Source: Microbacteriaceae bacterium
GTDB lineage: Bacteria; Actinomycetota; Actinomycetes; Actinomycetales; Microbacteriaceae
Length of the DNA: 64,000 bases
Reading direction: 5' to 3'
Assembly: GCA_014378715.1 (NCBI GenBank)
Contig: JACMNE010000155.1
Span: forward strand, 1-64,000
Shown: in pieces, positions 18,520 through 27,044 of the stretch
How positions within the stretch are numbered: position 1 is the first letter of the stretch
How the letters are laid out: every line of letters starts with the position of its first letter
Notes under the pieces: generated by a model
Told to the model about the DNA's origin: nothing
The model's database searches: none
Seen by the model: only the letters and a program-made list of their open reading frames with translations
Translations under genes and position numbers: made by a program

Positions 18520-19736
18520 CCGCGCCCCGCTTCGTGAACGTCGGCATCGTCGGCGGCGGGCTGATGGGGCGGGAGATCGCCGCTGCGCTGCGCCGCTGGC
18601 CCGCCCTCATCGACCACCCGGTGGTACCCAGGCTCACCGCGATCGCCGACATCAACCCGCTCGCCCTCGACTGGTTCCGCTCGATCGACACCGTCGAGAC
18701 GTTCGCCACCGACTACCGCGACCTGCTCGCCGACCCGAATGTCGATGTCGTCTACATCGCCGTGCGGCACGACCTGCACGAGCAGCTGTACACCGACACG
18801 ATCCGCGCCGGGAAGCACCTCCTCGCCGAGAAGCCGTTCGGCATCGACCCGTCCGCCGCCGACGCCATCCTCTCCGCGATCGATGCCACTCCCGGCTCGT
18901 TCGTCCGAGTCTCCAGCGAGATGCCGTTCTTCCCCGGAGCCCAGGCGGCCTTCGCCCACATCCGCTCGGGAGGGATCGGCAGGGTCATCGAGGCGACGAG
19001 CTCGTTCCTGCACTCGAGCGATTTCGACCTGGACAAGCCGGTGAACTGGAAGCGGCAGGTGAGGTTCAACGGGCGGGCCGGGGTCATGAACGACCTGGGG
19101 CTGCACGCGTGGCACGTGCCGCTGCGCCTCGGCTGGGTTCCGCAGCGGCTGTACGCCGTGCTGCAGGACCTCGTGCCGTTCCGCCCGGGTCCCGACGGCA
19201 CCCTCGTGCCGTGTGACACCTGGGAGAACGCGCGCATCCTCGCCACGGTCGCGCAGGACGGCTACGAGTTCCCGCTCACCGTCGACACGAAGCGCATCGA
19301 CCCCGGGCAGAAGAACACCTGGAGTCTCACCGTGACCGGTCTCGACGGCGCCGTGAGCTTCTCTACCGCGCATCCCACGACCCTGCGCGTCCTCACCCGC
19401 GAGACGCAGCCCGCGCTCGGTCCTCTCGCAGCGGAGCAACGCTGGCAGCACGTGCAGGTCGGCAGCCAGTCGGTCTGGCCGACGGTCACCGGCGGCATCT
19501 TCGAGACCGGGTTCTCCGACACGATCCTGCAGATGTGGGCCTCCTTCCTCGCCGAACGCGACGGCGCCCTCGGAGGCGGCTTCGGCTGCGTCACTCCGGA
19601 AGAGGCCTGGAGCACGCACCGCATCTACGCCGCCGCCCTCGCCTCGCACGCAGGGCAGAGCGTTGTCGCCCCCGACTTCGCCCCCTTGGCGAAAGCGGAT
19701 GTCGCGACATCCGCCACAACGACGGGAACCGCATGA
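18516..19736 (+). CDS. Gfo/Idh/MocA family oxidoreductase
   Basis: VNVGIVGGGLMGREIAAAL Rossmann motif, HLLAEKPFGIDPSAAD (EKP motif); GTG start overlaps upstream stop. Confidence 0.9.
   Translation: MTAPRFVNVGIVGGGLMGREIAAALRRWPALIDHPVVPRLTAIADINPLALDWFRSIDTVETFATDYRDLLADPNVDVVYIAVRHDLHEQLYTDTIRAGKHLLAEKPFGIDPSAADAILSAIDATPGSFVRVSSEMPFFPGAQAAFAHIRSGGIGRVIEATSSFLHSSDFDLDKPVNWKRQVRFNGRAGVMNDLGLHAWHVPLRLGWVPQRLYAVLQDLVPFRPGPDGTLVPCDTWENARILATVAQDGYEFPLTVDTKRIDPGQKNTWSLTVTGLDGAVSFSTAHPTTLRVLTRETQPALGPLAAEQRWQHVQVGSQSVWPTVTGGIFETGFSDTILQMWASFLAERDGALGGGFGCVTPEEAWSTHRIYAAALASHAGQSVVAPDFAPLAKADVATSATTTGTA
19694..19715. repeat. 20-bp perfect palindrome GCGGATGTCGCGACATCCGC (19695-19714), two head-to-head copies of the dispersed 12-mer
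   Basis: Read directly in aagcggatgtcgcgacatccgcc. Confidence 0.9.
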
Positions 19737-20503
19737 GATTCGACGACCTGCCCGGACAGACCGCGATCATCACCGGTGGCGCCCGCGGCCTCGGCTACTC
19801 GCTCGCGACGGCGTTGGCCGGGCAGGGGGTCAAGGTCGGCCTGCTTGACATCCTGCCACTCGTGGGCGACTCGGCCGCGACCCTGGCAGCCGAGTTCGGT
19901 GTCGAGACCGCCGGGGTGGTCACCGACGTGACCGACGCCGCCTCGGTCGAGGCCGGCTTCGCGGCGGTGCGCGATACCCTCGGCACCCCCACGATCCTCA
20001 TCACGGCGGCGGGCGTGACCACCTGGGGAGACTCGGTCGACGTGACGCCGGAGGAGTGGGCGCGGGTGGTGAACATCAATCTCACCGGCACATTCTTCGC
20101 CACCCAGTCCTTCGCCCGCCCCCTGATCGGCGCCGGGGCCACCGCTTCGGCCGTGCTCATCTCCTCGATGTCCGCTCGGGTCGTCAATGTGCCGCAGCGG
20201 CAGACCTCCTACAACGCCACGAAGGCCGCCGTCGATCAGCTCGGCGCGTCCCTCGCGGTCGAGTGGGCGAGCGAGGGCATCAGGGTCAACGCGATCGCGC
20301 CCGGCTACTTCCTCTCGGACATGACCCGCCAGTTCACCGAGAAGAACCCCGAGCTGGCAGCCGACTGGATCGCCCGCATCCCCCTCGGGCGGATGGGCGA
20401 GCCGCGCGACCTGCACGGTCTTGTGCTGCTGCTAGCCTCCGACGCGTCGTCGTACCTGACGGGCCAATCGCTGGTCATCGACGGCGGATACACGGCCATC
20501 TGA
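19733..20503 (+). CDS. SDR family oxidoreductase
   Basis: TAIITGGARGLGYSLA, YNATKAAVDQL, C-terminal YLTGQSLVIDGGYTAI; ATG overlaps upstream stop. Confidence 0.92.
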   Translation: MRFDDLPGQTAIITGGARGLGYSLATALAGQGVKVGLLDILPLVGDSAATLAAEFGVETAGVVTDVTDAASVEAGFAAVRDTLGTPTILITAAGVTTWGDSVDVTPEEWARVVNINLTGTFFATQSFARPLIGAGATASAVLISSMSARVVNVPQRQTSYNATKAAVDQLGASLAVEWASEGIRVNAIAPGYFLSDMTRQFTEKNPELAADWIARIPLGRMGEPRDLHGLVLLLASDASSYLTGQSLVIDGGYTAI

Positions 20504-21228
20504 TGCTCTTCGACGGGAAGATCGCGATCGTCACCGGCGCGAGCTCCGGCATCGGGCTCGCCACCACCCTCGCGCTCGTCGCGGAGGGCTGCCGGGTGCT
20601 CGCGGTCGGACGTTCGGCTGACGCGCTCTCGACTCTCCGGTCACAGGCTGGCGCGAATGTCGAGGTGTTCCCGGCTGATGTGTCGGACGCGACATCGGGT
20701 GCCCTGATCGTTCGGGCGGCGCTCGAGCGGTTCGGGCGGCTTGATTGCGTGCTGCCGAACGCCGGCATCTACGCCGGGGGCGACCTGGTCGACACCCCGG
20801 TCGAGCTGATCGCACAGGTCGTCGCGACGAACGTGACCGGCGTGTTCACCCTCGTGCGGGCGGCACTGCCGCACTTGGTCGATCAGGGGTCGGGCGACAT
20901 CCTCGTGACGAGCTCGGTGGCCGGGCACCAGGACATCCACTGGGAGCCGGTCTACTCGGCGACGAAGCACGCCGTGCAGTCCTTTGTGCACTCCGTGCGC
21001 CGGCAGGCCGCGGCGACCGGGGTGCGGGTCGGCGCGATCGCGCCGGGTGTGGTGCTCAACCCCCTCTGGGGGGTCGTGCACGGGTCACCGGAGGAGCAGC
21101 GCCAGGTCGACGCGGGCACCGGCATCCGCTCGTCCGACGTCGCCGAGGCCATCGTCTTTATGCTCAGCCGCCCGCGGCACGTGGTGGTGCGCGACCTGGT
21201 GCTGCTGCCGTCCGCGCAGGAGCTGTGA
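20503..21228 (+). CDS. SDR family oxidoreductase
   Basis: KIAIVTGASSGIGLATTLAL, LPNAGIYAGG, YSATKHAVQSF. Confidence 0.92.
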   Translation: MLFDGKIAIVTGASSGIGLATTLALVAEGCRVLAVGRSADALSTLRSQAGANVEVFPADVSDATSGALIVRAALERFGRLDCVLPNAGIYAGGDLVDTPVELIAQVVATNVTGVFTLVRAALPHLVDQGSGDILVTSSVAGHQDIHWEPVYSATKHAVQSFVHSVRRQAAATGVRVGAIAPGVVLNPLWGVVHGSPEEQRQVDAGTGIRSSDVAEAIVFMLSRPRHVVVRDLVLLPSAQEL

Positions 21229-21293
21229 CATTTTTCCCTGTTCCCCTACCGCCACGCCTCGCCGTCGAGGCGCGGAGAAAGCACGAGTGAACC

Positions 21294-22316
21294 ATGAAAG
21301 CCGTTGTCTACGACGCCCCGCGCTCCTTCACCGTCACGGAGGTGCCCACCCCGGTCGCCACCCCGGGCGACCTGCTGATCAAGGTCATCCAGACCGGGGT
21401 GTGCGGCACCGACCTGCACATCCACAACGGGGACTTCTACTCGGCGTTCCCGCTGATCCCCGGCCACGAGGTGGTCGGCACCGTCGCCGAGCTCGGTGAG
21501 GGCGTCACCGGATTCGCGCGGGGGGAGCGGGTGTCGATCAATCCCAACATCAGCTGCGGCAACTGCCACCAGTGTCACGTCGGCAACCAGCTGATGTGCC
21601 TCAACCTGCGCGGACTCGGCTCGAACTGGCCGGGAGGGTTCGCCGAGTATCTCGCGATCCCCGCCGCCTACTGCTTCAGCGTCGAGGGCCTCCCCGACGA
21701 CACCGCCGTGTTCACCGAGCCCGCGTCCTGCGCGATGCACGGACTGGAGACCCTCGCGGTGCGCCCGGGCAGCACGGCCCTCGTCTTCGGGGCCGGTCCC
21801 ACCGGCCTGCTACTCTCGCAGCTGCTCGCCCGAGGCGGGGCGTCGAAGGTCACTGTCGCGGCGTCATCCCGGTTCAAGCTCGACCGTGCGCTGGCCCTCG
21901 GCATCGACGAGACCTACCTGATGGACCGCACCGACCTGGACCGCAGCGAACGCGAGCTGCTCGAGCTCTCCGGTGGTGACGGCTACGACATCGTCATCGA
22001 CGCGACCGGCTCCGCGGCCGTGAGCGAGCGCACCGTCGCCCTCACCCGCACCGGGGGAACCGTGATGTTCTACGGGGTCACCGGGCCGGACGACCGGGTG
22101 AGCCTGAGCCCCTACGACATCTTCCGCCGCGAGATCACGATCAAGGGCTCCTTCGCCGAGATCTCGTCGTTCCCGCAGACGATCTCGGCGCTGCGCAACG
22201 GCCGCGCCGTCACCGACGGTCTGATCACCCACCGGTTCCCGCTCGAGGAGTGGGGCGTCGCCCTCGACGCCCTGCAGAACGACCCGACCGTGCACAAGAT
22301 CGTGATGGTGCCGTGA
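21294..22316 (+). CDS. Zinc-dependent MDR alcohol/polyol dehydrogenase
   Basis: TGVCGTDLHIHNGDF, PGHEVVG, NPNISCGNCHQCHVGNQLMC structural zinc site, FGAGPTGLLL. Confidence 0.93.
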   Translation: MKAVVYDAPRSFTVTEVPTPVATPGDLLIKVIQTGVCGTDLHIHNGDFYSAFPLIPGHEVVGTVAELGEGVTGFARGERVSINPNISCGNCHQCHVGNQLMCLNLRGLGSNWPGGFAEYLAIPAAYCFSVEGLPDDTAVFTEPASCAMHGLETLAVRPGSTALVFGAGPTGLLLSQLLARGGASKVTVAASSRFKLDRALALGIDETYLMDRTDLDRSERELLELSGGDGYDIVIDATGSAAVSERTVALTRTGGTVMFYGVTGPDDRVSLSPYDIFRREITIKGSFAEISSFPQTISALRNGRAVTDGLITHRFPLEEWGVALDALQNDPTVHKIVMVP

Positions 22317-23338
22317 TGGGCGCAATCATGCGGCGCGTGGTGGTGCGGGTCGGCGAGATTGTGCTCGAGGACGCCCCGAAGCCGGTGCCCCTGCCCGGGG
22401 AGGTGCTCGTCGAGACCCGGGTCACCGGGGTCTGCGGCTCCGACACCCATGCCGCCCACGGACGGCATCCCTTCGTGCCCCTGCCCTACTACCCTGGGCA
22501 TGAGGTGGTCGGCATCGTGCGGGAGGTCGGGCGCGCGGTGACGGGACTCGTCCCAGGCGACAGGGTGACCGCCGAGCCGACCCTGCCCTGCTGGGAGTGC
22601 AAGATGTGCATGACCGGACGCAGCAATCTCTGCGAGAACCTGCGCTTCTTCGGCTGCGGCTACGAGCAGGGCGGGATGGCCGACTTCTTCACCCTGCCTG
22701 AAAATCGCCTGCACCGCATTCCCGACGACCTCGACGACTTCCAGGCCGCGCTCATCGAGCCGCTCGCGACCCCGGTGCACGCCGTGCGCATCTCGGGCGG
22801 GGTGGCCGGGCTCGCCGTGGTGATCATCGGGGCGGGCACGATCGGCCTGCTCGTGCTCGCCGCCGCCAGGCACGCCGGGGCGACGACCATCATCATGACC
22901 GACTTGATCGCCAGCAAGCGCGAGCGTGCACTGCGGCTCGGAGCGGATGCCGTCGTCGACGCGTCCCTGCCCGACGCCGTCTCCGCGATCCGCGACCGGC
23001 TGGGCGAGAGCGCCGACGTCGTCTTCGACTGCGTCGCCGTGCAGTCGACGGTGGACCAGGCGATCGCCCTCGCCACCAAGGCGGGCACCGTGGTCATCGT
23101 GGGGGTGCCGGCGAGCGCGGTGACGGTGCCGCTCCCGCAGATCCAGGACCGGCAGCTGCGCATCCAGGGAAGCGCGACCTACCTGCCGGACGACTATGAG
23201 CGGGCCATCGCCATCATCCGCTCCGGAGGGGTCACAGCGGAGGACTTCATCACCAGACGGTTCCCACTGGAGCGGGTCGCGGAGGCCTTCGCGACCTCGG
23301 CGGGTGGCGAGGAGGTCAAGGTGGTGCTGACCCGGTGA
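22316..23338 (+). CDS. Zinc-dependent MDR alcohol/polyol dehydrogenase
   Basis: TGVCGSDTHAAHGRHPFV, PGHEVVG, EPTLPCWECKMCMTGRSNLC, IGAGTIGLL; start overlaps previous stop. Confidence 0.93.
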   Translation: MGAIMRRVVVRVGEIVLEDAPKPVPLPGEVLVETRVTGVCGSDTHAAHGRHPFVPLPYYPGHEVVGIVREVGRAVTGLVPGDRVTAEPTLPCWECKMCMTGRSNLCENLRFFGCGYEQGGMADFFTLPENRLHRIPDDLDDFQAALIEPLATPVHAVRISGGVAGLAVVIIGAGTIGLLVLAAARHAGATTIIMTDLIASKRERALRLGADAVVDASLPDAVSAIRDRLGESADVVFDCVAVQSTVDQAIALATKAGTVVIVGVPASAVTVPLPQIQDRQLRIQGSATYLPDDYERAIAIIRSGGVTAEDFITRRFPLERVAEAFATSAGGEEVKVVLTR

Positions 23339-23361
23339 TCGGGGGTCGCGGTGCGCGCGGT

Positions 23362-24192
23362 TCAGGCGGTTCGGCCGGTGATCAGGGTCACGAGCCTCGC
23401 GACCTCGTCGGCGACGGCGTCACGGGCCGGGCCCAGGTAGGCGCGCGGGTCGACGAGGCCGGGTGCGCGGTCGAGCTCCGCGCGCACCGCCCCGGTGAAC
23501 AGCGTGTTGAGATGCGTCGCGATGTTCACCTTGCGCATACCGGCGTCGATCGCCCGCACGATGTCGGCGTCGCTGACTCCGCTCGACCCGTGCAGCACGA
23601 GCGGAACGCGCACAGCGTCGCGCAACCTGGCGATCAGGTCGAAGTCGAGGGTCGCGGTGCGGGTCGTCATCGCGTGCGAACTGCCGACCGCCACCGCGAG
23701 ACCGTCGACGCCCGTCGCCGTGACGAACGCCGTGGCATCCGCTGGATCGGTCTTCACCCCCGGGGCGTGTGCGCCGTCCTTGCCGCCGACCTCGCCGAGC
23801 TCGGCCTCGACCCAGACCCCGCGCGCCCGGCCAGCGATCGCCACCGCAGCGGTGCGACGCAGGTTGTCTGCGTAGTCGAGTTTCGCCGCGTCGAACATCA
23901 CCGAGGTCATCCCCAGGTCGAGCGCCTCGGTCACGAGCTCCTCGTCCTCCGCGTGGTCGAGGTGCAGGGCGACGCCCACGGTGCTGGACTCGGCGATACG
24001 CCGCGCGGCGAGCGCGAGGGGCGCGAGACCGCGGTGGTACTTCGCCGTGTTCTCGGAGATCTGCAGCACAACGGGCAGCCCGGCCAGCTGCGCGCCGGCC
24101 ACGATCGCCTCGGCGTGCTCGAGTTGGATGACGTTGAACGCGGCGACCGCGCGGTGGGTGGCGAGGATGTCGCCGACGCTGACGAGGGGCAT
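23362..24192 (-). CDS. Class II fructose/tagatose-bisphosphate aldolase family protein
   Basis: MPLVSVGDILATHRAVAAFNVIQLEHAEAIVAGA, HLDHAEDEELV, EAELGEVGGKDG, LVLHGSSGVSD. Confidence 0.92.
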   Translation of the reverse strand: MPLVSVGDILATHRAVAAFNVIQLEHAEAIVAGAQLAGLPVVLQISENTAKYHRGLAPLALAARRIAESSTVGVALHLDHAEDEELVTEALDLGMTSVMFDAAKLDYADNLRRTAAVAIAGRARGVWVEAELGEVGGKDGAHAPGVKTDPADATAFVTATGVDGLAVAVGSSHAMTTRTATLDFDLIARLRDAVRVPLVLHGSSGVSDADIVRAIDAGMRKVNIATHLNTLFTGAVRAELDRAPGLVDPRAYLGPARDAVADEVARLVTLITGRTA

Positions 24193-24260
24193 GGGGGCGG
24201 TTCCTTCACTCGTGTCGCACGACGGACCAGACGCGACCGACACTACCGAGGTTGGATACG

Positions 24261-25802
24261 ATGACCGCAATGAATCCCCGACGACCCTCCGCCCGCTTCG
24301 TCCTCGGTGTCGATGTCGGCCAGACCGCCGTCAAGGCCGTTCTGCATGACGAGCGGATGTCGCCGGTGGCCGTCGGCCGCCGGGCCAGCCCGGTCGACCG
24401 CCCGCGTGAGCGGCACGCCGAGCGCTCGCAGGACGCGCTCTGGGCCGCGGCCGCCGACGCGATCGGTGAGGCTGTGCACTCCTCGCGGATCGACCCCGCG
24501 CAGATCGCCGCCGTCGCGATCACCGGGCACGGTGACGGACTACACCTGGTCGACGCGCGTGGCGATGCCGTCGGGCCGGCGATCACGGCGGTCGACTCCC
24601 GCGCGTGGCGCGAGGCCGCCGAGGTCACCGACGACCCGGAACGCCTCCGCACCGTGCTCGAGCTCTCCGGCCAGCAGCCGACCCCTGGCGGGGCCGGCCC
24701 GCTGCTGCTCTGGATGGTGCGCCACGAACCGGCCATGCTCGATCGTGCCCGGACGATGCTGTTCTGCAAGGACGTGGTGCGGCTGCGCCTGACCGGCCTC
24801 GTCGCGACGGACCTCTCCGACGCGACCGCGTCGTTCCTCGACACCCGCACCGCCTCCTGGAGCCCCGACGTGCTCGCCGCCTACGGCCTCACCGGTCTCG
24901 ACCGGATGCTGCCTGAGCTGCGGCTCAGCGCCGACCCGGCCGGCACAGTGACCCGCGGGGCCGCCGGGCGCACGGGGCTCGCCGAGGGCACCCCCGTCAT
25001 CATCGGACTCCACGATGTGCAGGCCGCCTCGCTCGGGATGGGGGCGCTGATCCCCGACCGCCTCGCGCTCGTCGCCGGCTCGTTCAGCACCAACGGCGTC
25101 ACCACGACCCGCTCCGACGTCGACCCGCGCTGGCAGTCCCGGCTGTCGATCACTCCCGACCTGCGCATCGCCATGTCGACATCGCCGACCGCGTCACCCT
25201 CCCTCGAGTGGCTGCTCGCGCTGCTCGGCGTCTCCGGCGACGCGGCGCGCGACGCGCTTTTCGCCGAGGCCACCGCCCTCCCGCCTGAGGAGGGTGTGCC
25301 GCTGGTTCTGCCCTACCTCTATTCCTCGCCCGTCGGGCCGACCGCCTCGGCGACTCTCGCCGGGGTGCGAGGCTGGCACAGTCGCGCGCATGTGCTCCGC
25401 GGAATGCTCGAGGGCATCGCGCTGATGCATCACTGGCACACCTCCGCTCTGGGGGAGAAGTTCGACTGGCAGCAGCCGGTCGTGCTCGGCGGCGGGCTGG
25501 CGCGCTCGCCGCTGTACGTGCGGCTCGTCGCCGGTGTGCTGCGGTCGCCGGTGCAGGTGGTGCGCAACGAGGAGGTCGGCGCATTCGGGGCGGCGGCGCT
25601 CGCCGGGGTCGCAGCGGGACTGTTCGAATCGGTCACCGCCGTGCAGGACCTCGTGGAGAAGGCGCCGCCGGTGGAGCCGACGGCGGCGTCGGCGGACTAC
25701 TGGGCCGGCATCATCGGCTCGTTCGACTCCCTCGGTGCCGCGTTGGACCCCTGGTGGGGGAGAGCGGATGTCGCGGACGGCACTGTCCGGGCCGGGGGCT
25801 AG
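24261..25802 (+). CDS. FGGY-family carbohydrate kinase
   Basis: FVLGVDVGQTAVKAVL, ITGHGDGLHLVD, VGAFGAAALAGVAAGLFESV. Confidence 0.92.
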   Translation: MTAMNPRRPSARFVLGVDVGQTAVKAVLHDERMSPVAVGRRASPVDRPRERHAERSQDALWAAAADAIGEAVHSSRIDPAQIAAVAITGHGDGLHLVDARGDAVGPAITAVDSRAWREAAEVTDDPERLRTVLELSGQQPTPGGAGPLLLWMVRHEPAMLDRARTMLFCKDVVRLRLTGLVATDLSDATASFLDTRTASWSPDVLAAYGLTGLDRMLPELRLSADPAGTVTRGAAGRTGLAEGTPVIIGLHDVQAASLGMGALIPDRLALVAGSFSTNGVTTTRSDVDPRWQSRLSITPDLRIAMSTSPTASPSLEWLLALLGVSGDAARDALFAEATALPPEEGVPLVLPYLYSSPVGPTASATLAGVRGWHSRAHVLRGMLEGIALMHHWHTSALGEKFDWQQPVVLGGGLARSPLYVRLVAGVLRSPVQVVRNEEVGAFGAAALAGVAAGLFESVTAVQDLVEKAPPVEPTAASADYWAGIIGSFDSLGAALDPWWGRADVADGTVRAGG

Positions 25803-25805
25803 TCG

Positions 25806-26807
25806 GTGCCGGGCATCGTCACGGTGACGGCGGCCGCCGCGATCGACCAGACGTACGCGGTGGCCGGGTTCGTTCCGGGCGGGGTGAACCGCGCGACATC
25901 GGCTCACCGGGAGATCAGCGGCAAGGGCGTGAACGTGGCGCGGGCGGTCGGGCTGGGCGGACACCCCGTGAGCGCGGTGCTCGTGCTCGGCGAGGCGGAG
26001 CTCGCTATGGTCGGCGGCAGCGGGTTCGGCGAGCTGCTGCACGTGGTGCCGGTGCCGGGGAACACGCGGCTGAACACGACGATCCTGGACGGGCTCGGGC
26101 GCACGACGAAGGTCAACGAGGGGCCGGTGCCGCTGACGCGGGCGGACTGGACTGCGCTGCGCGACCTCGCGGTGGCGGAGGTGGAGCGGCTGGGCGCCGA
26201 CTGGCTCGTGCTGAGCGGCACCCTGCCCGCGATCCGCGAGCGCGGCATCATTCAGGAGTCGGGGCTGCTGCCGATCCGTGAGTTGATCGACCTCGCGGTC
26301 GCGGCGGGTGCGCGGATCGCCGTCGACACCAGCGGCACCGACCTCGACGCCCTGGTGCGGAATCTCGAGAACATCGCCCTGCTCAAGCCGAACACCCACG
26401 AGCTGGCTGGCGTTGTCGGACGCGACCTGCTGACGATCGGCGACGTGATCGGCGCGGCCGAGGAGCTGCGGACCCGCGGTGTCGAGACGGTCTACGTGAG
26501 CATGGGGGAGGACGGCGCGCTCGCCGTGGCCGCCACCGGCGTCTGGTGGGCCCGCGCCACTCCCGCGCGGCTCCTGAACACTGCGGGTGCTGGCGACGCG
26601 TCGCTCGCCGGATTCCTCGTCAACGCGCTGCGGGACGACGGCTCGCTCGACATCCCCGCTGCGATCCGTGCGGCGGCGTCCTGGGGCGCGCTGTCGGTGT
26701 CACAGTCGACGACGCTGCTGAGCGACGTGACGCAGGCTCCGCTCGCCGAGCTCGTGGACTCGCCGGATCCATCGCGAATCCTCGCCGATCCTGGCCGGGG
26801 CGGGTAG
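25806..26807 (+). CDS. PfkB-family kinase (1-phosphofructokinase / tagatose-6-phosphate kinase-like)
   Basis: GKGVNVARAVGLGGHPVSAV, GADWLVLSGTLP, LKPNTHELAGVVGR, NTAGAGDASLAGFLVNAL. Confidence 0.9.
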   Translation: MPGIVTVTAAAAIDQTYAVAGFVPGGVNRATSAHREISGKGVNVARAVGLGGHPVSAVLVLGEAELAMVGGSGFGELLHVVPVPGNTRLNTTILDGLGRTTKVNEGPVPLTRADWTALRDLAVAEVERLGADWLVLSGTLPAIRERGIIQESGLLPIRELIDLAVAAGARIAVDTSGTDLDALVRNLENIALLKPNTHELAGVVGRDLLTIGDVIGAAEELRTRGVETVYVSMGEDGALAVAATGVWWARATPARLLNTAGAGDASLAGFLVNALRDDGSLDIPAAIRAAASWGALSVSQSTTLLSDVTQAPLAELVDSPDPSRILADPGRGG

Positions 26808-26991
26808 CTGCCCGACGCCGTAACCACCACTGCGCAGATCACGAGCGCGACCCATTTTCGCCGAGCTTCTGGTCAATGTCGTCAGCCCAAGTTATTGTCA
26901 GCACGTGCCCCTCGAACGGGGGCAGAACGTGCTCGAGAAACCCTTGTCGTCGCGTTCGAACGCTGGAGTGCCACACCGCGGCAGGGTCGTC

Positions 26992-27033
26992 GACAGCGAC
27001 AGCGACAGCGACAGTGACAGCGACAACGACAAA
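26992..27033. repeat. Hexamer microsatellite (GACAGC)n, 7 units, abutting the RBS of the nuclease/nucleotidase gene
   Basis: gacagc gacagc gacagc gacagt gacagc gacaac gacaaa followed by ggag and ATG at 27045. Confidence 0.9.
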
Positions 27034-27044
27034 GGAGTCCCGAG

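Noticed and set aside
24210-24222. TCGTG-tcg-CACGA inverted repeat between the class II aldolase and FGGY kinase genes
   Set aside because: Arms of only 5 bp, no second copy noticed; insufficient support as an operator.
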